From the NCBI GenBank assembly GCA_051880495.1, contig JBJEOB010000098.1:1-10163 (forward strand): 10,163 bases of DNA, written 5' to 3'. Of this stretch, positions 1 through 5,619 are shown piece by piece. Source of the DNA: MGBC120314 sp051880495 (lineage in GTDB: Bacteria > Bacillota > Clostridia > Lachnospirales > Lachnospiraceae). The notes under the pieces were generated by a model, which made no database searches, was not told where the DNA came from, and saw nothing but the letters and a program-made list of their open reading frames with translations. Position 1 is the first letter of the stretch; the number at the start of each line of letters is the position of its first letter. A program made the translations under genes and the position numbers.

Positions 1-66
1 CTTAAGAAATCTCTTTCCAAGCCCCCACTTCAAGACTTTCATAAGTCTAAGTGGTTGGTATTTGAC
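1..66 (+). mobile_element. Putative right end of an IS200/IS605-family (TnpB-type) element
   Basis: The left edge holds an imperfect hairpin: CCACTT (25-30) pairs with AAGTGG (49-54), and AGACTT (33-38) pairs with AAGTCT (43-48), with loop TCAT and a two-base bulge. It is followed by TTGGTATTTGAC, ending at 66. Subterminal hairpins beside a TTGAC-like right cleavage site are typical of IS200/IS605 elements, where they overlap the end of tnpB and its guide-RNA scaffold. One frame stays open from base 1 to a TGA at 67-69 and could be the last 22 codons of tnpB, but no TnpB motif is visible. Sequence from 67 onward matches 926 onward, which independently places a boundary at 66/67. The rest of the element would lie left of the window. 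The assignment is by pattern only; the hairpin could instead be a simple terminator. Confidence 0.45.
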
Positions 67-127
67 TGAAATATATTTTTATCTAATTTTGTCACCTATT
101 CACTTTTCCTATACCATTTGCATTTTT
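67..127 (-). repeat. Diverged direct copy of the 3' end of the 691-residue gene (copy A)
   Basis: Bases 67-127 align without gaps to 926-986; by eye 51 of 61 positions match. On the minus strand this copy encodes the remnant KKCKWYRKSE and stops with TAG at 96-98, against KCEKCKWYKKSG and a stop at 955-957 in the intact gene. The match continues about 30 bases past the stop codon and ends at the putative insertion-sequence boundary. It is therefore a piece of a second, diverged copy of the gene's tail rather than chance similarity. Confidence 0.85.
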
Positions 128-132
128 TTTGA

Positions 133-333
133 TTACAGAGATAATTTTGAAACAAAAAAGATAATTTGTACGACAAAAAATATTATACCTGTAACTTTGC
201 CCATTAGAAGCCATTTCTTGCCTCTATAACTCAAATCCGCATCTTCATTTTTAAGAGCCTTTGTGTAAATAACTGCACCAATAATATTTATAACAATTGC
301 CACTACGCATGTGCCAGCTAATACGTATAACAT
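133..333 (-). CDS. Small two-helix membrane protein (66 aa), unknown function
   Basis: I do not recognise the family. The start is placed at 333 because AGGAGG (complement of 341-346) lies seven bases upstream of that ATG; the same frame stays open for 34 more codons upstream, but that part contains the ribosome binding site and cannot be coding. The protein has two hydrophobic segments, residues about 2-23 and 44-61, joined by a charged loop (KNEDADLSYRGKK), so it probably sits in the cytoplasmic membrane as a helical hairpin. It has no signal peptidase site, no cysteine pair and no enzymatic motif. The TAA stop at 133-135 lies just before the duplicated gene tail. It is downstream of a hairpin that may terminate the preceding leftward transcript, so it may have its own promoter. 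A holin-like, toxin-like or accessory role is possible, but nothing in the sequence decides. Confidence 0.75.
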   Translation of the reverse strand: MLYVLAGTCVVAIVINIIGAVIYTKALKNEDADLSYRGKKWLLMGKVTGIIFFVVQIIFFVSKLSL

Positions 334-362
334 ATTTGTACCTCCTATATATAAAATGCTAA

Positions 363-391
363 CGTATACTCTGTTTCGAAAAAGTCTGCAA
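363..391 (-). promoter_or_regulatory. Weak candidate promoter for the 66-residue membrane protein
   Basis: On the minus strand TTGCAG (391-386) is followed after 17 bases by TATACG (368-363), about 30 bases upstream of the translation start. The match to sigma-A consensus is poor. A 7-bp inverted repeat, CTGTTTC (371-377) with GAAACAG (422-428), overlaps and flanks it and could be an operator. Both are weak, by-eye calls. Confidence 0.25.
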
Positions 392-456
392 TTTACATAT
401 AATAAAAAGCTTACGGATTCTGAAACAGGCAGCATACTTTAAAAATCTTTTAGATG

Positions 457-518
457 ATCAGTAAGAAACAAAGGGTGCTAACCCCTCCCTACTTCGCTGA
501 GGAAGGGGAATGCGCACC
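457..518 (-). terminator. Likely terminator downstream of the methylase pseudogene
   Basis: GGTGC (474-478) pairs with GCACC (514-518) and, inside it, CCCCT (482-486) pairs with AGGGG (504-508), extended by CC/GG with one bulged base. Read on the minus strand the hairpin is followed by CTTTGTTTCTT, a T-rich though interrupted tract. It starts 28 bases past the pseudogene stop codon, where a terminator for the leftward transcript would be expected. The broken T-tract keeps confidence moderate. Confidence 0.5.
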
Positions 519-545
519 AATATATTCTTCAACTCATAACTTATG

Positions 546-913
546 TCAATCATCTGTCCAAAAAGACATCTGTTCATATTTGAGTGCGTAATTCATCCAT
601 ATAGTTTCCATTCTTTTCAGGCCGCCTTCTGCTCTTGTTACCAGCTGTACCTTATTCCATCCAGATAAAAAATCATTGTATATTTCGTTTTCGTATCAGA
701 AATTAATATCTTCCCTGGATGTTTAATCAAAAGCTGCAACAGTTCTATATGGCTCCTTTCTTTGTGAAATAAAACTGCAAGACTGCCGGCAAAAGGTTCC
801 AGATAAACATCATGAGCAGGAATATATTTACATATCCAAGGAGCCTGCCTATTTTTTGCACCGGGATATTTTAGAACACTTTTCATTTTTGTTGATGATG
901 TTAATTGTTTCAC
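546..913 (-). pseudogene. D12-class N6-adenine DNA methyltransferase remnant, internally deleted and frameshifted
   Basis: The 5' part (GTG at 913-911) encodes a typical D12/Dam-type N-terminus: LKYPGAK at residues 14-20 and the S-adenosylmethionine-binding motif as YLEPFAGSLAVLF at 37-49, where a Leu replaces the usual second Gly. At about residue 57 the sequence jumps in frame from SHIE to LLQLLIKHPGKILIS, which is the start of the C-terminal segment in this family. The region with the catalytic DPPY motif and the target-recognition part is therefore absent. A one-base loss then follows: the original frame ends with TAA near 638, but the next frame continues from GYENEIYNDFLSGWNK to TRAEGGLKRMETIWMN, both family-typical, and ends with TGA at 546-548. 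Intact relatives transfer methyl groups to adenine in DNA, often to protect phage or plasmid DNA. This copy cannot be active. The GTG lies directly against GAGG, so even its start is doubtful. Confidence 0.92.
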
Positions 914-925
914 CTCGTTTCTTCA

Positions 926-986
926 TGGAAAATATTTTGTCCTGATTTTGTTTCCTATCCACTTTTCTTATACCATTTGCATTTTT
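926..986 (-). repeat. Repeat copy B: 3' end of the 691-residue gene and its downstream flank
   Basis: This is the partner of the copy at 67-127. It covers the last ten or so codons of the intact gene, its TAG stop (955-957) and about 30 bases of the spacer before the broken methylase. The two copies are in direct orientation and bracket roughly 800 bp holding the 66-residue membrane protein and the methylase pseudogene. Confidence 0.85.
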
Positions 987-3030
987 CACATTTTTTTATC
1001 AAATTATGATCTACCTTTGAACCAGTCCAGTTATATCGATATTTACCACGACAATACTTATCATTATCTCTGCAACAATTAAAGCATACGGGTTTTGTAT
1101 CTTCCCAGAACTTATCTTGCTTCACTCCTGCTTCTGAGCAAATTGCCAGATACTCTTTTTTTGATAGAAGGATCGTAATATCGAAATCCATTTTTTCAAA
1201 TGGGTCTTTGACATTCCAAAGCAAAGGATCTATGTTTTGCAGTATCGGATTTCCAACATATCTGTCTCTTTCTTTCCAATGCTGTATCTGTTTTGGAAGG
1301 TCCTGTACTGTGCAGCCGCAGACCATTGCAACTTCCTGAATGTTAGTTGGTATGATCTTGATGACTACTCCAGGTGCTTTACCTGTGAATGCACATCTCA
1401 TATCTGCTTTTGTAGATCTAACCGTATACCCATATCTATATGTTGAAGAAATGGAACCATCGTACCACTGGTCAAAAGTATTTATTTTGCTGAGAGATAT
1501 TTCCTTGTCTGTATAACATCCGAATCCTTTACTGGAATCGAATACATGCCGGAGTCCTTTCAGCTGTCCCAAAAGATGCATTTTACATAATTCTCTGATG
1601 CGTGGATCAATATAGTTCTGGACGGTCCGATAGATTTCTTGTTTGTTTTCCTCAAAATCCTTATCTGCCAGTATCTGTATCTGCACGGAATAATTGTAAC
1701 GTTCTACGAATTTCTGGTTGTCAAGGATCTCCTTTTTGGTGCCACACATGTTAATGTCAAACGGTACCATCAGATGTCTTTTATCGTGAAAAAATCCTGT
1801 TTCTTTAGAATATTTATTATCTGCAATCTCAAATTTCTCTGTCCCACGGATCAGATTGAATGCAGAATTGTCCAGCTGATCCCTGTAACGTTCCAGAAGA
1901 TAGTCATTCATCCCATTTACTTCTTTCCGCTGTTCATACTCCAGATCCATGGTATCTTTGATAGAAATATCAGAAAGTTCCATAACCGGAAGAACAGAAC
2001 GGATCGTCAGTGCTGTGGTACCAGACGGAATCCGTGCACTCTGTATCATGGATCCGGTATAAGATATTTCATATTGAGGTACTTTTTTGTAAAATTCATC
2101 TTGTATCATGGACAGCATCATGACAGTCCAGAATGCTTCCTGTTCATCCATAGATTCGAAGGTTCCAATCTTGATCCTGACAAAATCTGTCTGCTCTGAT
2201 AATTCCGTAGAATTTTCTGAGGTGCCATATCTTCCACTTCCCCACAGGTCTGAGGTGTCAATATTAGCAACAGTCTGATAAGGAAAAAAATTGGAATTGA
2301 TACGATCGTGCATATCTCTTCCAGGACATCTGCTCATCCTATTCTGTACTGGATTTTTATACTGAGGCATATCTGTAAGAAGATACAGGTTTTGACCGTT
2401 TTTAATGATAAATGCAAAATAACTGTCAGTAAGCTGTTCTTCATTCCGGATGTACCCCAGTGAAACTCCGTCAATCGTATTATTAGCTGCACACAGGAGC
2501 AGGGCATCCAGGTTTTTGTACATATAGATGGATTTTGTCATTTTAAATCCATCCGATGAAGGTTTCCCTGAACTAAACTGCAGCCTCCGCAACTTTCCAG
2601 CCATACATCTTGTAGCGGAAGTTCTTAGTTCTGCCACATCAAAAATTCCCAACTGGTCATGTTTTAGCCCATAAAAGTTCATTACTTTACAGGCATCTTC
2701 CATGATACGGTTACTGCAATCACTTTTCTTAAGTTCCCGGTACAGCTCTCCCGCATCTGTCATGAATTCCTTTACCTGCTCATTTGTCAGAATCTCAAAC
2801 AGTGTCATTTGTCTTTTTTTGATATATTCTTCAAAATATACTGTAAGGTAGGCTTCCGCAAAAAGTCCCGATTCATCATATTCCAGTGCTTCTTTGATAT
2901 GCTTGTTCATTTTCTCGATATCCCAGGACGATAAACGCCCATCAAAATGAATCGTATAGGATGTTTGATTTTCAGATGGATCAATACCTGTTATCTTGAC
3001 CCATAATCTTAGTTTTTCTTCTAATGTCAT
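955..3030 (-). CDS. 691-aa hypothetical protein with a C-terminal cysteine cluster
   Basis: I do not recognise the family and see no Walker, HTH, nuclease or membrane motif. There are two adjacent ATG codons; the second (3030) is chosen because AGGAG (3043-3039) is eight bases from it but only two from the first (3036). The protein is soluble and mixed in charge. An Arg/Lys-rich patch, GKLRRLQ, lies near residue 150. The C-terminus carries C649, C652, C653, C660, C681 and C684, arranged CxxCC-x6-C and, after a basic Tyr/Trp-rich stretch, CxxC; this could bind zinc or an iron-sulfur cluster. The gene lies downstream of parB and a small Cys-rich ORF on the same strand, with the broken methylase 41 bases beyond its stop. 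A diverged copy of its last codons lies at 67-127. Context suggests a replicon-specific protein, perhaps in DNA maintenance or transfer, but that is inference. Confidence 0.9.
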   Translation of the reverse strand: MTLEEKLRLWVKITGIDPSENQTSYTIHFDGRLSSWDIEKMNKHIKEALEYDESGLFAEAYLTVYFEEYIKKRQMTLFEILTNEQVKEFMTDAGELYRELKKSDCSNRIMEDACKVMNFYGLKHDQLGIFDVAELRTSATRCMAGKLRRLQFSSGKPSSDGFKMTKSIYMYKNLDALLLCAANNTIDGVSLGYIRNEEQLTDSYFAFIIKNGQNLYLLTDMPQYKNPVQNRMSRCPGRDMHDRINSNFFPYQTVANIDTSDLWGSGRYGTSENSTELSEQTDFVRIKIGTFESMDEQEAFWTVMMLSMIQDEFYKKVPQYEISYTGSMIQSARIPSGTTALTIRSVLPVMELSDISIKDTMDLEYEQRKEVNGMNDYLLERYRDQLDNSAFNLIRGTEKFEIADNKYSKETGFFHDKRHLMVPFDINMCGTKKEILDNQKFVERYNYSVQIQILADKDFEENKQEIYRTVQNYIDPRIRELCKMHLLGQLKGLRHVFDSSKGFGCYTDKEISLSKINTFDQWYDGSISSTYRYGYTVRSTKADMRCAFTGKAPGVVIKIIPTNIQEVAMVCGCTVQDLPKQIQHWKERDRYVGNPILQNIDPLLWNVKDPFEKMDFDITILLSKKEYLAICSEAGVKQDKFWEDTKPVCFNCCRDNDKYCRGKYRYNWTGSKVDHNLIKKCEKCKWYKKSG

Positions 3031-3121
3031 GTTCATTTCTCCTATCTATATACCCGCTGCTTTGGATTGATGTGGCATGTAAACAAATAATTATTGAGAC
3101 ATTTTTTCTTCCTATACTTAC

Positions 3122-3127
3122 ATTATA
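3122..3127 (-). promoter_or_regulatory. Possible -10 element upstream of the 691-residue gene
   Basis: TATAAT on the minus strand (3127-3122) lies about 90 bases upstream of the start codon, in an AT-rich spacer. No convincing -35 box or extended -10 was found at the right distance, so the gene may equally be read through from upstream. Confidence 0.25.
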
Positions 3128-3211
3128 AACCATATTGAATAGAAATTCTTTTTACATGATGAATGCATCAGATTCCATGAATATAAATATAAAGTGTGCA
3201 AGCTGAAATAA

Positions 3212-3370
3212 TTAAAAGTAAACACAAATACTGCATTCATTATTAGATGCCCCATAACACCCATCGCAGGGATTTTTCTTTTTTTCTGATACTCGTTTTT
3301 CCTCTTTATATTTTTCCCTTTGGGTTTCAGATTTTTTATTATACTGCGTCTTCGGTATATTTTTTACCAT
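3212..3370 (-). CDS. Small basic Cys-rich protein (52 aa), putative zinc-knuckle, unknown function
   Basis: The ATG at 3370-3368 is preceded by AGGAAGTGA, one base from the ideal AGGAGGTGA, ending eight bases upstream, and the frame is open to a TAA at 3214-3212. The first 33 residues are strongly charged and Lys/Glu-rich (KKSETQREKYKEEKR), likely helical or disordered. The end has CDGC (35-38) and CSIC (46-49), a CxxC-x7-CxxC pattern that would suit a small zinc-binding fold. I do not recognise the family. It sits between parB and the 691-residue gene on the same strand, and that larger protein also ends in Cys pairs, so the two may work together; this is inference. The good ribosome site and the paired cysteines argue for a real gene. 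Low complexity and short length are the reasons for caution. Confidence 0.7.
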   Translation of the reverse strand: MVKNIPKTQYNKKSETQREKYKEEKRVSEKKKNPCDGCYGASNNECSICVYF

Positions 3371-3413
3371 TTAAGATTTCACTTCCTTTCCCCAAAATAA
3401 AGTAATAGTATGA

Positions 3414-3471
3414 GGATGCTTCTTGAATGATGCATAGCATCCATCGTTTGGATGATTCTGATTATGCATCC
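3414..3471. repeat. Cluster of GGATG/CATCC inverted and direct repeats
   Basis: Within 58 bases lie GGATGC (3414-3419), GCATCC (3437-3442), TGGATG (3449-3454) and GCATCC (3466-3471), alternately oriented, so several mutually exclusive stems can form; ATCCA/TGGAT (3439-3453) is the tightest, with a 5-base loop. Related GATGAATGCATC and AGATGCC strings occur at about 3159 and 3245. The cluster lies in the likely leader of the 52-residue ORF, so it could be an operator, protein-binding iterons or a structured 5' leader. Confidence 0.5.
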
Positions 3472-3486
3472 AAAATTATGAGATAT

Positions 3487-3516
3487 TTGTTACACAGTTC
3501 TAATTTGAATTATAAT
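3487..3516. promoter_or_regulatory. Palindromic -10 region, candidate promoter in one or both directions
   Basis: ATTATAAT (3509-3516) gives TATAAT on both strands. Rightward, TTGTTA (3487-3492) precedes TATAAT (3511-3516) with an 18-base spacer, which would start a transcript near 3523 running into the palindromes at 3552-3597, antisense to the parB 3' region. Leftward, TATAAT (3514-3509) would serve the 52-residue ORF with a leader of about 130 bases, but no good -35 was found. Confidence 0.4.
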
Positions 3517-3551
3517 AAATATGGGCGAAATTTGACTAAGTAACTGTTTTT

Positions 3552-3566
3552 ACGAACCGAGTTCGT
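3552..3566. repeat. Short perfect palindrome (ACGAAC-CGA-GTTCGT)
   Basis: Six bases pair perfectly around a 3-base loop. Read rightward it is followed by GTTTT. It is only four bases from the larger palindrome at 3571-3597, and together they form a tandem pair just downstream of parB. It may be part of a terminator or a protein-binding site. Confidence 0.55.
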
Positions 3567-3570
3567 GTTT

Positions 3571-3597
3571 TAAACCGGGACCAACAGTCCCGGTTTA
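3571..3597. terminator. 11-bp perfect hairpin after parB: terminator or partition-site candidate
   Basis: TAAACCGGGAC (3571-3581) pairs perfectly with GTCCCGGTTTA (3587-3597) around a 5-base loop, and the hairpin begins eight bases past the parB stop. The GC core flanked by AAA/TTT resembles a compact terminator that could work in both directions, but neither side has a long T-tract (leftward it continues AAAACACG). As ParB-type partition sites are inverted repeats usually close to parAB, this and its neighbour at 3552-3566 are also candidates for parS. Confidence 0.55.
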
Positions 3598-3604
3598 GAT
3601 AAAA

Positions 3605-4675
3605 CTAAGCCAATATCGAATTCACCAACTCCTGTATACGTTCCATAGCATCCTTTTGGTAGTCTTCCAGACACTCAAGCTGATCAACTTCCTTCATCCA
3701 TCCAAGAATCCGGTCGATAAACTCACGTTCCCTTTTTTCTTTCTCTATTTTTTCAACTTCCTGATAAAATTGTTCGGAGCGATCCTCTACCATCTCAATA
3801 GAACCATGATGATCTTTGTCTTCTTCCATCATATCATCTTCATAGGAAGCAGGTATTTCAGGAAACGGTATGTAAACTGTATCATCGGGATCCTCCTCGC
3901 TTAATTCTGATTCCATGCTCTTATCTTCATCACATACAGAACCTTTTTCGATTTCACGGATCGTTTCCATATCAATATCGCCTTCTTCTTCCATGATTTT
4001 ATAGACTTCTTCCTGTTTCTCTTTTGGAAGATGTGCGATTTTAGAAGCTTTATTGATTGACATACCGCCATCTGCGACCATTTCTTTCATTTCAGGGATC
4101 ATATATTCGTCAATGGATACAATCTTTTGCACCTGTCTTTCTCCTATCCCCATTTTCTCAGAAATCCGTCTGATGATGTTATCTGGCATTTCATCACCAC
4201 GTTCCTGCTTCTTCTTATAAAGATCATATAATTCCCAAATATCCTGTTTACGGTATTTGTCCATATTACGTGCCTGGCTGTTTGTCTCACGTATGATGAT
4301 GTCTTCATCGATCTCATCCATATCAGCGGGACCATATACTTCCACAGGGATTTTCTCCAGTTTTGAAGCCGCAGCAGGATTCGTTTCGATCACCTTTTTT
4401 ACTGCAGTCCAACGTCTTTCTCCGCCTAACAGCATGTATGTCTTATCAGGCAGAGGTCCTTTGACCAGAAGCGGCTGTAAAACCCCATACACAGCGATAT
4501 TGTCTGCAAGTTCATCGATATTCTCGATCTCATATTTATTTTTGGGATTCGGAACAATCGATTCTGGTGAGATATAGATCACCTGTCCCCAACGCTGCGT
4601 ATTCATACCGGCAGCAAAATTAGCCGGATTCATATTGCCAAGTCCTTTGCCTAATGTAAAATCTTTTTTTCCCAT
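3605..4675 (-). CDS. parB: ParB-family chromosome/plasmid partition DNA-binding protein
   Basis: This is a ParB/Spo0J-type CTP-dependent clamp that loads at a centromere site and recruits the ParA ATPase for segregation. The chosen start (4675) has AGGAAAGGG ending nine bases upstream and gives the N-terminus MGKKDFTLGKGLGN, which resembles the GxGL segment ParB proteins use to stimulate ParA. An upstream ATG at 4723, with AGGA five bases away, would add 16 residues. The N-terminal nucleotide-binding domain spans about 30-140, with GVLQPLLV (64-71) and GERR (85-88). The usual ENxQR-like motif is replaced by NSQARNMDKY (132-141). Helix-turn-helix segments follow at about 171-188 (ISEKMGIGERQVQKI) and 203-224. 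A long acidic linker (about 246-300) leads to a helical C-terminus (318-354), the expected dimerisation domain. The length of 356 residues is somewhat above chromosomal Spo0J owing to the linker. Confidence 0.95.
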   Translation of the reverse strand: MGKKDFTLGKGLGNMNPANFAAGMNTQRWGQVIYISPESIVPNPKNKYEIENIDELADNIAVYGVLQPLLVKGPLPDKTYMLLGGERRWTAVKKVIETNPAAASKLEKIPVEVYGPADMDEIDEDIIIRETNSQARNMDKYRKQDIWELYDLYKKKQERGDEMPDNIIRRISEKMGIGERQVQKIVSIDEYMIPEMKEMVADGGMSINKASKIAHLPKEKQEEVYKIMEEEGDIDMETIREIEKGSVCDEDKSMESELSEEDPDDTVYIPFPEIPASYEDDMMEEDKDHHGSIEMVEDRSEQFYQEVEKIEKEKREREFIDRILGWMKEVDQLECLEDYQKDAMERIQELVNSILA

Positions 4676-4737
4676 ACTATATAACCCTTTCCTAATATCT
4701 GATCTTTGTGATTTTCTCAACATTCCTATCCTAAGTT

Positions 4738-5586
4738 CTAGTTACGTCTGAATTCTTTTGATGTTGCATGGTCAAAAAGTAAATTCTGTGTCTGTTCTTT
4801 TGTTATGTATCCCAATTCACTCATTAACAATATGTAATCCTCCAGTGCATTGGATCGTTTCCGATAATGAAGCAGAGGTTTGGAATTAGCAGAACATTCC
4901 GCTACACGGATACTTTTTCGGATCGTTGTTTGTAAAAAGAATTCCCCAAGCTGGTCTTTGTATGCCGTATACAACTGCCGGAACAGGTTCGTATACCGTT
5001 CTACTTTGACCATATATATCCCACGAAAATTTAAGAACGGATTCAAGTCTCCATTAGCAGTGATATTCTGTACTTCGAGGAACAGGTTTGTCAGCCCTTG
5101 ATAAGAAAATCCATCCATCTCAACCGGAGCGATCACTTCATCGCATGCTACTAATACATTCGTAGCAAGAATATCCGCACTGGGATTTTTATCAATGATG
5201 ATATAATCATAATCTTCTTTCAGGTAATTGATCGCATTTGCCAAAATACTTCTTGTGTCACAATCCCTCAGCTGTTCGACATATGATATGGTGTCCCTGT
5301 GTCCTGGTTCTGATACGATCATATGGATATTATCATAGTTTGTCGGATAGATCATTTCTTTGGCATACTCTGATAGTTCTTCCTGAGGGCACATATACAG
5401 GTCTTTGACCGTATAGTGTTCCTGATCCATCATCATTCCGAATAGACCGGTCATATTACATTGTGGGTCGTTATCAATAATGAGAACCTTATTGCCGCAT
5501 TTAGCCAGAATCTCTGCCATTGTTGCATTTCCAATGGTCTTTCCGATACCGCCTTTTATATTAATATTTGATAATACAATACACAT
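4738..5586 (-). CDS. parA: ParA-family partition ATPase (deviant Walker A, MinD/ParA type)
   Basis: It binds ATP, dimerises on the nucleoid and moves ParB-bound DNA to opposite cell halves. The 282-residue protein has the deviant Walker A KGGIGKT at 11-17, the A' motif as IIDNDPQCN at 36-44, and a Walker B strand YIIID ending at D132. After Walker B the usual TPPS is KNPS, an uncommon variant. There is no N-terminal HTH, so this is the short type-Ib-like or Soj-like form and does not obviously repress its own promoter. The start at 5586 has AAGGAGG (5599-5593) six bases upstream; the frame extends to a TTG at 5619 but that stretch contains the ribosome site. The gene starts 33 bases after the helicase stop and ends 62 bases before the chosen parB start, so the three are almost certainly cotranscribed. 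Confidence 0.96.
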   Translation of the reverse strand: MCIVLSNINIKGGIGKTIGNATMAEILAKCGNKVLIIDNDPQCNMTGLFGMMMDQEHYTVKDLYMCPQEELSEYAKEMIYPTNYDNIHMIVSEPGHRDTISYVEQLRDCDTRSILANAINYLKEDYDYIIIDKNPSADILATNVLVACDEVIAPVEMDGFSYQGLTNLFLEVQNITANGDLNPFLNFRGIYMVKVERYTNLFRQLYTAYKDQLGEFFLQTTIRKSIRVAECSANSKPLLHYRKRSNALEDYILLMSELGYITKEQTQNLLFDHATSKEFRRN

Positions 5587-5619
5587 GGGATGCCTCCTTT
5601 TTTTCTTATTATAAATCAA

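Noticed and set aside
334..435. 34-residue upstream extension of the 66-residue membrane protein
   Set aside because: The extension would translate the AGGAGG ribosome site (as GG in the peptide), while the internal ATG has ideal spacing.
1639..2199. A 186-codon rightward open frame inside the 691-residue gene
   Set aside because: It is fully antisense to a longer, well-formed gene, has no ribosome binding site, and its Cys/His/Phe/Ile-rich composition is typical of a shadow frame.
3414..3471. CRISPR-like or toxIN-type tandem repeat array
   Set aside because: The units are only 5-7 bases, in alternating orientation and uneven spacing, with no repeat-spacer periodicity and no toxN-like gene next to them.
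3037..3604. Canonical Spo0J parS site (TGTTTCACGTGAAACA-like)
   Set aside because: No such 16-bp palindrome was seen by eye here or elsewhere in the window; the palindromes near parB have unrelated sequence.
5587..5619. TTG-initiated N-terminal extension of ParA (11 residues)
   Set aside because: The extension overlaps the AAGGAGG ribosome site of the ATG at 5586, and the shorter protein begins with the normal ParA beta strand before KGGIGKT.
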